DNA of 57,125 nucleotides from an uncultured Moraxellaceae bacterium (GTDB taxonomy: Bacteria; Pseudomonadota; Gammaproteobacteria; Pseudomonadales; Moraxellaceae). The stretch's first letter is position 1. Each line of letters starts with the position of its first letter. Positions 1-8,839 of this stretch are shown here, piece after piece. The stretch covers positions 1-57,125 of the forward strand of contig CAJXOR010000005.1 in NCBI GenBank assembly GCA_913057715.1, given 5' to 3'. A program made the position numbers and the translations under genes. The notes under the pieces are model-generated. The model saw nothing but the letters and a program-made list of their open reading frames with translations, was not told where the DNA came from and did not search any database.

Positions 1-49
1 ATCTACACTATCCTCTTCGTCGGCAGCGTCAGATGTGTATAAGAGACAG
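1..49. other. Illumina Nextera i5 adapter left on the contig end
   Basis: These bases are a synthetic library adapter, not genome. Positions 1-8 are the end of the P5 sequence (ATCTACAC). Positions 9-16 (TATCCTCT) are an 8-base i5 index, which I recall as S503. Positions 17-30 are TCGTCGGCAGCGTC and positions 31-49 are the 19-base transposon mosaic end, AGATGTGTATAAGAGACAG. Genomic sequence begins at 50. Read on the minus strand, the adapter adds a false tail (AVSYTHLTLPTKRIV) to the priA frame, a peptide familiar as a contaminant in protein databases. Confidence 0.99.
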
Positions 50-830
50 CGCTACCGGTCACACCATAGAGCAAAAAGGTTTGGTATCCGCAAGCTGAGT
101 TGATTGCTTCAAATGCAGCAGTTTGCGCCGGATTCATCGGTTCCGACCCTGCGACAACGGGTTTACCAATTTTAGCGGGGAGTGTAGCTTCAGAAATAAG
201 AGGATCAAGATCGCCGCGAGCGGGCGGAGATTGGGTGCATTTGACTATGGCCTTTGATTCAAGTGACCTAAGCGTGGCTAGGGAGATACCCAGATTCAAG
301 CGCTCTGCGTCACTGAAAAAACCCGGGGTCAGCATTGCTTGATAAGCATCATGCAGTCGGTGGTGGCGCTGATCCGGAGCCTTAGCCTCAGGGGTCAGTA
401 TCCAGTAATTCTGAGTATCTTGGGTGTCCGCTAGCCATAGATCGGTTTCACCAAGCCCAGGGAGCATGGCACTCAGCACCTCACCCAGAGGCTCTAAGTA
501 GTAGTCGCTCATCCATACAGCCAGTTTCATGAGTCTGTGATCGATCACAGGCTTGCTATCGATCAGCTCGAGCGCTTGCTTAAGCGGGTAATCAGTAACT
601 GGAAGCTGTGAGGGTAACTCAGTGATCACGCCAATCATGCGGCGTGATCCAAAAGGGACCTTGATTCGAGCACCGATTTGAAGCTGGTTGAGCTCTAAAC
701 TTCCTGGCAGATAACTAAAACTCTGATCGAGCGGCACTGGGAGCGCCACCTCGATTAGCGCGGGGGTGGCAGCGGGGGAGGTATTTTTGGAGTTCACGGG
801 CTTAGAAGATGCAGGGTTATGGTTAGTCAA
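50..830 (-). CDS. priA: Primosomal protein N' (PriA), partial: N-terminal ~260 residues
   Basis: PriA is the 3'-5' DNA helicase that recognises stalled forks and reloads the replisome. The N-terminal DNA-binding part is visible (ALPVPLDQSFSYLPG, then KVPFGSRRMIGVI), and the frame reaches the start of the Walker A motif (LLYGVTGS) before the sequence runs into adapter at 49. The rest of the gene (helicase core, zinc-binding region, C-terminal domain) is missing because the contig ends, not because the gene is broken. The longest frame starts with TTG at 830. A GTG twelve codons in is an alternative, since family members usually begin close to the VALPVPL stretch. It lies 63 bases downstream of ridA on the same strand and may be co-transcribed with it. 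Confidence 0.93.
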
Positions 831-893
831 AGCTGGCTGGCCTGAAGCAATTTGTTTGCGAACAAGTGTTTCAGTTTAAAGCTACTCAGCTTT

Positions 894-1274
894 TTAAACA
901 TCCAAGCTCATGACAGCGTCCATCTCAACCATTGCGCCCTTGGGCAGGCCCGAAACCTCAACAGCGGCACGTGCTGGAAGTGGCGCGGTGACGTACTGTT
1001 GCATGATCTCGTTGAGTTTGTCGAAGTTGCCAAGATCGGTCACAAATACCCCAAGTTTCACGATGTGCTCCAGTGATCCACCAGCAGCGCGGCAGACGGC
1101 GTGTAGGTTCTTGAAGACTTGATGGGCTTGGGCTTCAAATCCATCTGCCAGTTCGGCAGTGTCAGGGTGCAAGCCGATCTGACCTGAGAGGAAAACTAAG
1201 TTAGCAACCTGCACGGCTTGCGAGTAGGTGCCGACTGCTTTTGGTGCGTCGCTGGTTTGGATGATTTTTTTCAT
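894..1274 (-). CDS. ridA: RidA family 2-iminobutanoate/2-iminopropanoate deaminase
   Basis: RidA hydrolyses reactive enamine/imine intermediates released by PLP enzymes such as threonine dehydratase, protecting PLP enzymes from damage. The 126-residue product has the family pattern throughout: MKKIIQTSDAPKAVGTYSQA at the start, VFLSGQIGL, FKNLHAVCRAAGGSLEHIVK, and a conserved arginine in LPARAAVEVSGLPKGAMVEMD. The frame is open 10 codons further upstream to 1304, but the start at 1274 gives the usual length and has an AAAGGT ribosome site about 10 bases ahead. It is transcribed away from the ribosomal cluster. This neighbourhood lacks the tuf gene often found before rpsJ. Confidence 0.95.
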   Translation of the reverse strand: MKKIIQTSDAPKAVGTYSQAVQVANLVFLSGQIGLHPDTAELADGFEAQAHQVFKNLHAVCRAAGGSLEHIVKLGVFVTDLGNFDKLNEIMQQYVTAPLPARAAVEVSGLPKGAMVEMDAVMSLDV

Positions 1275-1528
1275 GGGTAAATTGACCTTTGGTGGGTGGC
1301 TCATATTAGCAAATTGTTCAGCTTGGTCTGTAGCCTTACTGCAGGCGAAGCCTTAAAAGCTGAGTGCATCTAGCCGCTATAGTAAGAAGGGAATTTTCAG
1401 ACTACAGCCTTAAGTAAAATGTCATCAATCTCCCGCATCACGCACAGACTGACTGACCAGTGGCTAAGACCCTTTAACTAAAACAAGGCCGTCCACTGTG
1501 GTCATTTTAGTTTATCTGCTATCAAGCC

Positions 1529-1557
1529 TTGCCATAAACGTAAAAGATCTATAACAT
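1529..1557 (+). promoter_or_regulatory. Probable sigma-70 promoter of the S10 operon
   Basis: TTGCCA (1529-1534) and TAACAT (1552-1557) are separated by 17 bases, which would start transcription near 1564 and give a leader of about 140 bases before rpsJ. The -35 box is identical to the one before rpsM. The -10 matches consensus at four of six positions. Apart from this promoter and the leader hairpin at 1639, I see nothing in the 430-base gap between ridA and rpsJ; no reading frame there looks coding. Confidence 0.6.
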
Positions 1558-1638
1558 ACGCAGTCTGAAATTGAGCTTAGGCAGCGCGCAGGCCTTCGCA
1601 TACAGCTGGTGCATCGATACCGGCACTGTTTTATAAAC

Positions 1639-1681
1639 CCATACGGCCACCCTTTAGGGTAGGGCACGTGTGGACTTTTTT
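1639..1681 (+). promoter_or_regulatory. S10 leader hairpin with T-run: probable attenuator
   Basis: A long imperfect hairpin (1639-1673) pairs CCATACG with CGTGTGG, continues through a bulged GC-rich middle, and closes on a CCC-TTTA-GGG loop. A run of six T follows at 1676-1681. It sits 24 bases before the rpsJ start and inside the leader expected from the promoter at 1529. In Escherichia coli, excess ribosomal protein L4 causes termination at a comparable hairpin in the S10 leader. The same role here is an inference from position and shape. Confidence 0.6.
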
Positions 1682-1704
1682 ATTTAACCCTTGGAGTTGC
1701 TTGC

Positions 1705-2016
1705 ATGGCCAACCAAAGGATTCGCATCCGACTGAAATCTTTCGATCACCGCTTGATCGATCAGTCAGCTGAAGAAATCGTAGAAACCGCAAAACGCACT
1801 GGTGCACAAGTGAGTGGACCTGTTCCATTGCCTACCCGTATCGAGCGTTTCGACATCCTGACTTCACCCCACGTCAACAAAGACGCGCGTGATCAGTATG
1901 AGATCCGTACGCACAAGCGCATGCTGGACATCATTCAACCAACAGAAAAAACCGTTGATGCATTGATGAAGCTGGATCTTGCTGCTGGTGTCGATGTACA
2001 GATCGCACTGAGCTAA
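1705..2016 (+). CDS. rpsJ: 30S ribosomal protein S10
   Basis: S10 belongs to the head of the 30S subunit and also forms the NusB-S10 (NusE) antitermination pair. The 103-residue product is the normal length and carries the family sequences [25 protein letters not shown] and the loop segment [17 protein letters not shown]. The ATG follows a TTGGAG ribosome site. It is the first gene of the S10 operon, 24 bases after a terminator-like leader hairpin. The 53-base gap to rplC is the largest inside this operon before rplN. Confidence 0.99.
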   Translation: MANQRIRIRLKSFDHRLIDQSAEEIVETAKRTGAQVSGPVPLPTRIERFDILTSPHVNKDARDQYEIRTHKRMLDIIQPTEKTVDALMKLDLAAGVDVQIALS

Positions 2017-2069
2017 ACGAACATATTTTATCGTCGCTCGCTTGGCGGGGACAACAAACGAGGTTTCAC

Positions 2070-2717
2070 ATGGCAATTGGTTTAGTAGGAAAAAAATGCG
2101 GCATGACGCGCGTTTTTACCGAAGCAGGGGTATCACTTCCTGTCACTGTGGTAGAAGTGCAGCCAAACCGTATCACGCAGATCAAAACCTTAGAGCAAGA
2201 TGGCTATCAAGCTATCCAGATCACTACAGGTGAACGTCGCGAGTCACGCGTTACTAGCGCACAAAAAGGTCACTACGCTAAAGCAGGTACTGCTGCCGGT
2301 CGTGGTCTTTGGGAATTCCGTGCAAACGATGCTGAACTGGAAGGTAAAGAGCTGGGCGGCGAATTAAAAGCTGACATGTTCACTCCAGGTCAAGCAATCG
2401 ACGTCACCGGCCAGTCTAAAGGTAAGGGTTTCCAAGGTCCTGTTAAGCGCTGGAACTTCAGCATGCAAGACGCGACTCACGGTAACTCAGTATCGCACCG
2501 TGCACACGGTTCAACTGGTCAGAACCAAACGCCAGGCCGTGTATTTAAAGGCAAAAAGATGGCAGGCCACATGGGCGCTGAGCGCGTCACTGTTCAGGGA
2601 CTTGAAGTAGTTTCTGTTGACGCTGAAAAAGGCGTGGTTGTGGTTAAGGGCGCTATTCCGGGTGCCAATGGCGGAGACGTAATCATTCGTCCGTCCATCA
2701 AAGCCGCTGTAGCCTAA
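2070..2717 (+). CDS. rplC: 50S ribosomal protein L3
   Basis: L3 is an early-assembly 50S protein that reaches toward the peptidyl-transferase centre. The 215-residue product opens with [17 protein letters not shown] and contains the loop region [20 protein letters not shown], which holds the glutamine methylated by PrmB in Escherichia coli. The C-terminal [15 protein letters not shown] is also typical. The ATG lies 53 bases after rpsJ, and rplD follows after 10 bases. Nothing unusual is seen. Confidence 0.99.
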   Translation: MAIGLVGKKCGMTRVFTEAGVSLPVTVVEVQPNRITQIKTLEQDGYQAIQITTGERRESRVTSAQKGHYAKAGTAAGRGLWEFRANDAELEGKELGGELKADMFTPGQAIDVTGQSKGKGFQGPVKRWNFSMQDATHGNSVSHRAHGSTGQNQTPGRVFKGKKMAGHMGAERVTVQGLEVVSVDAEKGVVVVKGAIPGANGGDVIIRPSIKAAVA

Positions 2718-2727
2718 GGGGATCATT

Positions 2728-3330
2728 GTGGATATCAAAACTCATTCAGGAACAGCTGTCGAACTCTCAGAAGTGGCTTTTGGCCGCGAGTTCAACGAAG
2801 CGCTGGTTCATCAGGTAGTAACTGCCTATCTGGCTGGCGGCCGTCAAGGTAGCCGTGCTCAGAAAAACCGCTCAGACGTATCTGGCGGCGGCAAAAAACC
2901 TTTTAAACAAAAAGGAACTGGCCGCGCTCGCGCTGGCTCGATCCGCTCGCCAATCTGGCGTGGGGGCGGCGTTACTTTTGCTGCTCGTCCGCAAGACTGG
3001 TCGCAAAAAGTAAACCGTAAAATGTACCGCGGCGCACTGCAGTGCATCTTGGCCGAACTCGTTCGTCAAGATCGCTTGCTGCTCGTTGACACACTGGACA
3101 TTTCTGCACCGAAGACCAAAGAGCTTGCTGCTAAGCTGCAAGATCTGGGCGCCCCTAAAGCGCTGATCGTGGTTAACGAACTGCAAGACAATCTGTACCT
3201 GTCAGCTCGTAACTTGCCGCACGTAAACGTCGTAGACACCAAAGACATTGATCCAATCAGCCTTATTTCTTACGAGAAAGTGGTTATGTCCGTAGATGCT
3301 GCGAAAAAATTAAACGTTGAGTTCGGCTGA
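2728..3330 (+). CDS. rplD: 50S ribosomal protein L4 (GTG start)
   Basis: L4 binds 23S rRNA, lines the exit tunnel and, in gammaproteobacteria, represses its own operon through the S10 leader. The 200-residue product has the tunnel-loop region [19 protein letters not shown] followed by SPIWRGGG. Translation starts at GTG 2728, preceded by AAGGGGATC; no in-frame ATG near this point would keep the conserved N-terminus. A hairpin matching the expected L4 target lies at 1639-1681. Confidence 0.98.
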   Translation: MDIKTHSGTAVELSEVAFGREFNEALVHQVVTAYLAGGRQGSRAQKNRSDVSGGGKKPFKQKGTGRARAGSIRSPIWRGGGVTFAARPQDWSQKVNRKMYRGALQCILAELVRQDRLLLVDTLDISAPKTKELAAKLQDLGAPKALIVVNELQDNLYLSARNLPHVNVVDTKDIDPISLISYEKVVMSVDAAKKLNVEFG

Positions 3331-3341
3331 GGGAGCATACG

Positions 3342-3656
3342 ATGAAAAACGAACGTCTTTATCAAGTGCTGCGCGCTCCTGTCTTTTCTGAGAAATCTCA
3401 GATGCTGGGCGAAGCACGTGGTGTTCAAGTCTTTAAGGTTGCTACTGATTCAACCAAAGCTGAAATCAAAGCCGCTGTTGAGCAGCTGTTTGAAGTTCAG
3501 GTTGAGCGAGTAAACACTTTGAATGTCAAAGGGAAGTCTAAGCGCTTCGGCAAGAACATTGGCCGCCGCAACGACTTTAAAAAAGCCTATGTCACTCTGA
3601 AGCCGGGCCAGGACGTGCAAATGTCCCAGGTAGCTGAAGAAGCCGACAGCGAATAA
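3342..3656 (+). CDS. rplW: 50S ribosomal protein L23
   Basis: L23 sits at the mouth of the exit tunnel, where trigger factor and the signal recognition particle dock. The 104-residue product begins [18 protein letters not shown] and contains the segments [13 protein letters not shown] and [16 protein letters not shown]. It lies 11 bases from both neighbours, with a GAGGGAGC ribosome site overlapping the end of rplD. Its partner trigger factor (tig) is also in this window at 48371. Length and sequence are ordinary. Confidence 0.98.
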   Translation: MKNERLYQVLRAPVFSEKSQMLGEARGVQVFKVATDSTKAEIKAAVEQLFEVQVERVNTLNVKGKSKRFGKNIGRRNDFKKAYVTLKPGQDVQMSQVAEEADSE

Positions 3657-3667
3657 GGATACCCATT

Positions 3668-4495
3668 ATGCCAATAGTAAAAGCTAAACCGACCTCACCA
3701 GGTCGTCGCTTCGTAGAAAAGGTGGTGCATCCGCACCTCTTTAAAGGTCGCCCTTACGCGCCTTTGCTAGAAAAGAAGTCGAAGACTGGTGGTCGTAACA
3801 ACAACGGACGCATCACTACTCGCCACATCGGCGGTGGTCATAAGCAACATTATCGTTTGGTTGATTTCAAACGTAACCGCGACAACATCCCTGCGATCGT
3901 TGAGCGTATCGAGTATGACCCTAACCGGACCGCTCACATTGCTCTGATCAAATACGCTGACGGCGTGCGTAGCTACATCATCGCACCGAAAAAACTCAGC
4001 GCTGGTGATTCAGTGATCTCTGGTACATCTGCTCCGATTCGTCCAGGTAACTGTTTGCCACTGGGTAGCATCCCTGTTGGTACTGTGATCTCGAACATCG
4101 AGATGAAGATTGGCAAAGGCGCGCAGATTGCTCGCAGTGCCGGCGCTTCAGTTCAGCTTCTAGGCCGCGACGGTGTTTACTCGATCCTACGTCTGCGCTC
4201 TGGTGAAGTTCGCAAAATTCACAACAACTGCCGTGCAGTGATCGGTGAAGTGTCGAACTCTGAAAACAACCTGCGCTCACTGGGTAAAGCTGGTGCTTCA
4301 CGCTGGCGCGGTATTCGCCCAACGGTTCGTGGTACGGCGATGAACCCGGTCGATCACCCGCATGGTGGTGGTGAGGGTCGTAACATGGGTAAACACCCAA
4401 CCAGTCCTTGGGGCCAGAAAGCTAAAGGTCTTAAGACTCGCAGCAACAAGCGCACCAGCAGTCTGATCATCCGTCGTCGTCGCGACAAGAAATAA
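3668..4495 (+). CDS. rplB: 50S ribosomal protein L2
   Basis: L2 is a primary 23S rRNA binder needed for subunit association and peptidyl-transferase activity. The 275-residue product is full length. It has the RNA-binding SH3-like region ([18 protein letters not shown]) and the conserved C-terminal [15 protein letters not shown], which carries the histidine linked to activity. The start is 11 bases after rplW with an AAGGATA ribosome site. A 134-codon open frame on the opposite strand inside this gene is a by-product of its codon use. Confidence 0.99.
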   Translation: MPIVKAKPTSPGRRFVEKVVHPHLFKGRPYAPLLEKKSKTGGRNNNGRITTRHIGGGHKQHYRLVDFKRNRDNIPAIVERIEYDPNRTAHIALIKYADGVRSYIIAPKKLSAGDSVISGTSAPIRPGNCLPLGSIPVGTVISNIEMKIGKGAQIARSAGASVQLLGRDGVYSILRLRSGEVRKIHNNCRAVIGEVSNSENNLRSLGKAGASRWRGIRPTVRGTAMNPVDHPHGGGEGRNMGKHPTSPWGQKAKGLKTRSNKRTSSLIIRRRRDKK

Positions 4496-4507
4496 GGGAA
4501 TTTTTAA

Positions 4508-4783
4508 ATGCCTCGTTCATTAAAAAAAGGTCCATTCGTCGACGCGCATTTATTTGCCAAAGTCGAAGAAGCGATCGATAGCAAATCGCGTAAGCCAATC
4601 AAAACTTGGTCGCGCCGTTCGATGATCCTGCCAGAAATGGTTGGTCTGACGATTGCCATCCACAACGGTAAAGTTCACATACCTGTGATCGTTAACGAAC
4701 AGATGGTTGGTCACAAACTCGGCGAATTCTCGCCAACCCGTACCTATCGTGGTCACGGTATCGACAAGAAAGTTAAGCGCTAG
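4508..4783 (+). CDS. rpsS: 30S ribosomal protein S19
   Basis: S19 lies in the 30S head and contacts the 50S subunit and the A-site tRNA. The 91-residue product starts [15 protein letters not shown] and ends with [13 protein letters not shown], both diagnostic. It is the usual length and sits in the usual place between rplB and rplV, with an AAGGGA ribosome site across the end of rplB. Nothing unusual is seen. Confidence 0.99.
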   Translation: MPRSLKKGPFVDAHLFAKVEEAIDSKSRKPIKTWSRRSMILPEMVGLTIAIHNGKVHIPVIVNEQMVGHKLGEFSPTRTYRGHGIDKKVKR

Positions 4784-4792
4784 GGGAGCAAA

Positions 4793-5122
4793 ATGGAAGT
4801 TGTTGCAAAACTTCGCGGAGCTCAGATCTCTGCGCAAAAAACCAGACTCGTTGCCGATTTGATCCGCGGTATGCCAGTTGAGCGTGCACTTGATGCGTTG
4901 AAATTCAGCGACAAGAAAGCAGCGGGTTTTATCAAAAAAGCGTTGGATTCAGCGATTGCAAATGCTGAACACAACAATGGTTTGGATATCGACACCTTGA
5001 GAGTTTCTACAATCTTTGTCGATGAAGGCATCACGCTTAAACGCATCATGCCGCGTGCCAAAGGTCGTGCTGATCGTATTTCTAAGCGCACTTGTCACAT
5101 CACCGTGAAAGTAGGAGTTTAA
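4793..5122 (+). CDS. rplV: 50S ribosomal protein L22
   Basis: L22 extends a beta-hairpin into the exit tunnel, near the macrolide site. The 109-residue product contains the globular part ([16 protein letters not shown]-like, here [18 protein letters not shown]) and the tunnel loop [19 protein letters not shown]. The start at 4793 follows a GGGGAGC ribosome site. Only two bases separate its stop from rpsC, so the two are probably translationally coupled. Confidence 0.99.
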   Translation: MEVVAKLRGAQISAQKTRLVADLIRGMPVERALDALKFSDKKAAGFIKKALDSAIANAEHNNGLDIDTLRVSTIFVDEGITLKRIMPRAKGRADRISKRTCHITVKVGV

Positions 5123-5124
5123 TC

Positions 5125-5844
5125 ATGGGTCAAAAAGTACATCCGATTGGCATTCGCTTAGGCGTCGTCAAGCGTCATAACGCTAACTGGTATGCTGCAC
5201 CAGGCAAATACGCTGAGTATTTAATCAACGATTTGGCTGTGCGTAAGTACCTTGAGCAAAAGCTCAAAGCCGCGATGACCTCAAAGATCATCATTGAGCG
5301 TCCTACTGGCGCTGCTAAAGTCACGGTTTACACGGCACGTCCGGGTATCGTGATCGGCAAAAAAGGCGAAGACATTGAAGCGCTGCAGCGTGAACTGACC
5401 AAGATGATGGGCGTTCCTGTGCAAGTGAACATTCAAGAGATTGCTCAGCCTGATCTTGACGCAACACTAGTTGCTGAAGGTATTGCCAGTCAGCTTGAGA
5501 AACGTGTCATGTTCCGCCGTGCGATGAAACGCGCAGTTCAGAACAGCATGCGTTCAGGTGCTCAAGGTATCAAAGTTGAATTATCAGGCCGTTTGGGCGG
5601 TGCTGAGATTGCCCGTACTGAGTGGTATCGTGAAGGCCGTGTGCCTTTGCATACGCTTCGTGCAGACATCGACTATGCTTCAATCCGCGCAGAAACCACT
5701 TACGGCACCATCGGTGTGAAAGTTTGGGTTTTCCGTGGAGAGATCTTGGACGGTATGGCAAGTGCGCACAATCCACCTGCTGAGACTAAACAGCCCGCTA
5801 AGCGTCCACGTCGCGAACGTCGTGATCGCCGCAGCGAAGCATAG
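5125..5844 (+). CDS. rpsC: 30S ribosomal protein S3
   Basis: S3 forms part of the mRNA entry tunnel. The 239-residue product has the KH RNA-binding motif ([13 protein letters not shown]) and the C-terminal S3 domain ([24 protein letters not shown]), ending in a basic tail ([14 protein letters not shown]). The frame is open to 5092, but the ATG at 5125 gives the conserved [13 protein letters not shown] start and has a TAGGAG ribosome site at the end of rplV. Confidence 0.99.
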   Translation: MGQKVHPIGIRLGVVKRHNANWYAAPGKYAEYLINDLAVRKYLEQKLKAAMTSKIIIERPTGAAKVTVYTARPGIVIGKKGEDIEALQRELTKMMGVPVQVNIQEIAQPDLDATLVAEGIASQLEKRVMFRRAMKRAVQNSMRSGAQGIKVELSGRLGGAEIARTEWYREGRVPLHTLRADIDYASIRAETTYGTIGVKVWVFRGEILDGMASAHNPPAETKQPAKRPRRERRDRRSEA

Positions 5845-5853
5845 GGGTAGATC

Positions 5854-6267
5854 ATGTTACAACCAAAACGTACTAAATTTCGTAAAGCCTTTAAAGGCCG
5901 TAACCGTGGACTGGCGCATCGCGGCAGTACAGTAGCTTTCGGTACGATTGCTCTAAAGGCAACTGAGCGTGGCCGTATGACGGCACGTCAAATTGAAGCG
6001 GCACGTCGTACGATTACCCGTCGGGTAAAACGTGGCGGCAAGATCTGGATCCGTGTATTTCCTGATAAACCAATTACCAAAAAACCATTGGAAGTTCGTA
6101 TGGGTAAAGGTAAAGGATCAGTTGAATACTGGGTTTGCCAGATCAAACCAGGCCGTGTTCTGTATGAGATTGAAGGGGTAAGTGATGAGTTGGCGCGCGA
6201 AGCTTTTGCTTTGGCAGCTGCTAAGCTTCCTTTCAAAACCACCGTTGTTAATAGGACGATCATGTAA
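5854..6267 (+). CDS. rplP: 50S ribosomal protein L16
   Basis: L16 contacts the acceptor arm of A-site tRNA and organises the peptidyl-transferase region. The 137-residue product starts [11 protein letters not shown] and has the segment [22 protein letters not shown] with the conserved arginine near 81 that is hydroxylated in Escherichia coli. Length is normal. Its stop overlaps the rpmC start by one base (TAATG), which indicates coupled translation. Confidence 0.98.
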   Translation: MLQPKRTKFRKAFKGRNRGLAHRGSTVAFGTIALKATERGRMTARQIEAARRTITRRVKRGGKIWIRVFPDKPITKKPLEVRMGKGKGSVEYWVCQIKPGRVLYEIEGVSDELAREAFALAAAKLPFKTTVVNRTIM

Positions 6268-6473
6268 TGAAAACTACTGAACTACGTGACCTCTCAATTG
6301 ATGATCTGACCACCAAGCTTGACGAAATCCAAATGAATGGTTTTCGTCTGCGCATGGCCAAAGCAACTGGCCAGCTGAGTCAGACTCATGAAGTTAGAAC
6401 TAATCGCCGGATGATTGCTCGTATCAAAACGTTGATCACCGAAAAAAATCAGCAAGTCGGAGGTGACGCATGA
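6267..6473 (+). CDS. rpmC: 50S ribosomal protein L29
   Basis: L29 lies beside L23 near the exit tunnel. The 68-residue helical product has the family pattern [17 protein letters not shown] and [17 protein letters not shown]. It overlaps rplP by one base and rpsQ by four (ATGA), so the three are probably translated as a coupled unit. It is slightly longer than the 63 residues typical of Escherichia coli, with a few extra C-terminal residues. Confidence 0.98.
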   Translation: MKTTELRDLSIDDLTTKLDEIQMNGFRLRMAKATGQLSQTHEVRTNRRMIARIKTLITEKNQQVGGDA

Positions 6474-6736
6474 GCGCCCAAGGTGAAAATGTCGGCGTCC
6501 TGACTGGACGAGTGCTCAGCGACAAGATGGAAAAATCCATCACTGTCGTGATCGATCGTTATGTTAAGCACCCGTTGTATGGTAAGCGTCTGCGCCGCAC
6601 GACTAAGTTTCATGCTCATGATGAAACCAATCAGGCTCAAACTGGAGATCTGGTTCGCATCAAACAAGTGCGTCCGATTTCTAAGACCAAAACCTTTGAG
6701 CTGGTCGAAATCGTTGAGAAAGCGGTTAAGGCTTAA
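6470..6736 (+). CDS. rpsQ: 30S ribosomal protein S17
   Basis: S17 is a primary 16S rRNA binder with an OB fold. The 88-residue product has [27 protein letters not shown] and [24 protein letters not shown]. It starts within the end of rpmC (ATGA overlap) after a strong GGAGGTGA ribosome site. It is the last gene of the S10 part; an 83-base gap with a promoter separates it from rplN, as in Escherichia coli. Confidence 0.98.
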   Translation: MSAQGENVGVLTGRVLSDKMEKSITVVIDRYVKHPLYGKRLRRTTKFHAHDETNQAQTGDLVRIKQVRPISKTKTFELVEIVEKAVKA

Positions 6737-6743
6737 GTTAATT

Positions 6744-6772
6744 TTGCTAATACTGCGTGTATGCGTTAAAAT
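6744..6772 (+). promoter_or_regulatory. Probable spc operon promoter
   Basis: TTGCTA (6744-6749) and TAAAAT (6767-6772) are 17 bases apart in the 83-base gap between rpsQ and rplN, the same place as the Escherichia coli spc promoter. The bases after the -10 box are ACGCGCC. Such a GC-rich discriminator is typical of promoters repressed by ppGpp and DksA. The -10 box also lies inside an imperfect inverted repeat (GCGTGTAT / ATACGCGC). Confidence 0.75.
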
Positions 6773-6819
6773 ACGCGCCTTTTTGATCGCAGTCAAAGCA
6801 CCAGTCTGGAGTAGACAAA

Positions 6820-7188
6820 ATGATTCAAACTGAATCGATACTGGACGTAGCCGATAACAGCGGCGCTCGTAAAGTTCAATGTATCAAAGTGCTGGGCGGT
6901 TCTCATAGACGCTATGCCAGCGTTGGCGACATCATCAAGGTTTCTGTTAAAGAAGCAATTCCTCGTGGCCGTGTTAAGAAAGGCGACGTGATGAACGCAG
7001 TGGTTGTTCGCACTAAGTTTGGCGTACGTCGTCCAGACGGATCTGTGATCCGTTTTGATGATAACGCTGCTGTTTTGCTTAACCAAAACAAAGCACCTAT
7101 TGCTACGCGTATTTTTGGACCGGTTACTCGCGAGTTGCGTAATGACCGTTTCATGAAGATTGTTTCGCTGGCTCCTGAAGTACTGTAA
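6820..7188 (+). CDS. rplN: 50S ribosomal protein L14
   Basis: L14 forms part of the subunit interface and binds the silencing factor RsfS. The 122-residue product is full length: [19 protein letters not shown] at the start and the conserved [15 protein letters not shown] and [12 protein letters not shown]-type segment (here [12 protein letters not shown]). It is the first gene behind the spc promoter, with a TGGAGTAG ribosome site. Confidence 0.99.
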   Translation: MIQTESILDVADNSGARKVQCIKVLGGSHRRYASVGDIIKVSVKEAIPRGRVKKGDVMNAVVVRTKFGVRRPDGSVIRFDDNAAVLLNQNKAPIATRIFGPVTRELRNDRFMKIVSLAPEVL

Positions 7189-7198
7189 AGAGGATCTT

Positions 7199-7546
7199 AT
7201 GGCCAAAATTATTAAGGGCGATCAAGTCGTCGTTATCGCTGGCGGCAACGGCAACAAGCCAGCCAGAAACATGAAAAAAGGCGTGACAGGTACTGTCGTG
7301 TCTGTCAAAGGCGACAGAGTTTTGGTCGAAGGGGTCAACCTGGTTAAAAAGCACCAGAAACCTAACCAGATGACCGGTGTGGAAGGAGGCATTATTGAAA
7401 AAGAAGCCGCTGTTCATATCTCCAATCTCGCTTTGCTTAACCCAACCACCCAAAAAGCAGATCGTGCTGGTTACCAGGTGAAAGACGGGAATAAAACCCG
7501 CGTCTATAAATCATCCGGTGAGCCAGTGGCGACTGCGTCGAAATAA
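7199..7546 (+). CDS. rplX: 50S ribosomal protein L24
   Basis: L24 starts 50S assembly and lies near the tunnel exit. The 115-residue product has the KOW-type start (IIKGDQVVVIAGGNGNKPAR) and the strongly conserved VNLVKKHQKPNQ, GGIIEKEAAVHISN and KADRAGYQ. It is about ten residues longer than the Escherichia coli protein, mainly at the C-terminus (KSSGEPVATASK). The KOW loop reads GNGNKPARN where most relatives have GKDKGKRG, a modest divergence. The frame is open to 7160, but the ATG at 7199 has an AGAGGA ribosome site. Confidence 0.97.
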   Translation: MAKIIKGDQVVVIAGGNGNKPARNMKKGVTGTVVSVKGDRVLVEGVNLVKKHQKPNQMTGVEGGIIEKEAAVHISNLALLNPTTQKADRAGYQVKDGNKTRVYKSSGEPVATASK

Positions 7547-7555
7547 GGGCTTCAA

Positions 7556-8092
7556 ATGTCACGTTTAAAGACGTTATATAACGAACAGCTTAAGACTGAA
7601 ATTCAAAAAGAATTGGGTCTTGAAAATGTCATGGCGATTCCAAAGCTCACCAAGATTACCCTCAACATGGGTGTTGGTGCTGCTGCTCAGGATAAAAAAA
7701 TCCTTGAGTTTGCATTGGGCGACATGACAACGATCGCTGGTCAAAAACCTGTGGTATGTCTCGCACGTAAATCAGTTGCTGGTTTCAAGATTCGTGAAGA
7801 GTGGCCAATTGGTTGCAAAGTAACTTTGCGCGGCGAACGCATGTATGACTTCCTTGATCGTTTGATCACGGTTGCTATCCCGCGTATCCGTGACTTCCGC
7901 GGATTCTCACCAAAAGCATTTGATGGTCGTGGCAACTACTCGATGGGCCTCAAAGAACAGATCGTATTTCCAGAAATTGAATACGACAAAATTGACCAGA
8001 TCCGCGGCATGGACATCACCATGACCACGACTGCTAAAACCAACGATGAAGGCCGCGCGCTGCTTAAAGCGTTTGGTTTCCCATTCAAGTAA
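7556..8092 (+). CDS. rplE: 50S ribosomal protein L5
   Basis: L5 binds 5S rRNA and contacts P-site tRNA. The 178-residue product has [40 protein letters not shown] and the C-terminal [20 protein letters not shown]. Length is normal. In Escherichia coli the start of this cistron is the S8-binding site used for repression of the spc operon. I did not model that structure here. Confidence 0.99.
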   Translation: MSRLKTLYNEQLKTEIQKELGLENVMAIPKLTKITLNMGVGAAAQDKKILEFALGDMTTIAGQKPVVCLARKSVAGFKIREEWPIGCKVTLRGERMYDFLDRLITVAIPRIRDFRGFSPKAFDGRGNYSMGLKEQIVFPEIEYDKIDQIRGMDITMTTTAKTNDEGRALLKAFGFPFK

Positions 8093-8102
8093 GGGCTTAG
8101 AC

Positions 8103-8408
8103 ATGGCAAAGAAAAGCATGATCAACCGTGAGCGTAAGCGCGAGAAAACGGTTGCAAAATACGCAGAGAAAAGAGCCGCATTTAAGGCGACGATTAACGA
8201 TGTGAACGCGACTGACGAAGCTCGTTTTGAGGCAGTTCTTAAACTTCAAGCGCTCCCGCGCAATGCTTCTCCTGTTCGTCTTCGCAATCGCTGTGCTCTG
8301 ACTGGTCGTCCTCACGGTTACTTCCGTAAGTTCGGTCTTTCACGCAACATGGTTCGTAAACACGTAATGCAGGGCGATGTCCCAGGCGTTACCAAAGCAA
8401 GCTGGTAA
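8103..8408 (+). CDS. rpsN: 30S ribosomal protein S14 (zinc-free long form)
   Basis: S14 is a 30S head protein. The 101-residue product starts [15 protein letters not shown] and ends with [23 protein letters not shown] followed by [10 protein letters not shown]. It is the long form without the four-cysteine zinc site, as in Escherichia coli. The frame is open to 8046, but the ATG at 8103 is the conserved start and follows a TAAGGGC ribosome site across the rplE stop. Confidence 0.99.
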   Translation: MAKKSMINRERKREKTVAKYAEKRAAFKATINDVNATDEARFEAVLKLQALPRNASPVRLRNRCALTGRPHGYFRKFGLSRNMVRKHVMQGDVPGVTKASW

Positions 8409-8418
8409 GGATTAACCT

Positions 8419-8817
8419 ATGAGTATGCAAGATACCGTCGCCGACATGCTTACCCGCATTCGTAACGGCCAGATGGCAAACAAAACTACCGTTATCATGC
8501 CGGGTTCAAAAGTCAAAAAAGCGATTGCTGACCTTTTGGTTAGCGAAGGTTACCTGATCTCTGCTTCTATGGAGCAACTTCAGAACAACACGCTCGAGAT
8601 GACTGTTGAGCTCAAGTATTATGAAGGCAAAGCGGTTATCGAACAGATCAAGCGTTATTCACGCCCAGGTCTGCGTCAATTCCGTGGTACAGATGCGATT
8701 CCTTCGGTCAATCAAGGCCTAGGCATCTCTATTGTTTCAACCAGTAAAGGGATCATGACCGATCGTGCTGCTCGCGCTGCTGGCGTTGGCGGTGAAGTGA
8801 TCGCTTTTGTTTCTTAA
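8419..8817 (+). CDS. rpsH: 30S ribosomal protein S8
   Basis: S8 organises the central domain of 16S rRNA and is the usual translational repressor of the spc operon. The 132-residue product begins [18 protein letters not shown] and contains the C-terminal motif [21 protein letters not shown] second ATG two codons in is possible, but MSMQD matches the Escherichia coli start. A 22-base AT-rich gap leads to rplF. Confidence 0.99.
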   Translation: MSMQDTVADMLTRIRNGQMANKTTVIMPGSKVKKAIADLLVSEGYLISASMEQLQNNTLEMTVELKYYEGKAVIEQIKRYSRPGLRQFRGTDAIPSVNQGLGISIVSTSKGIMTDRAARAAGVGGEVIAFVS

Positions 8818-8839
8818 TTTTTTTTAATAGGATTTCCTC

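Noticed and set aside
1305-1704. Small gene in the ridA/rpsJ gap
   Set aside because: The open frames there overlap the promoter and leader hairpin or run antisense into rpsJ and show no protein pattern.
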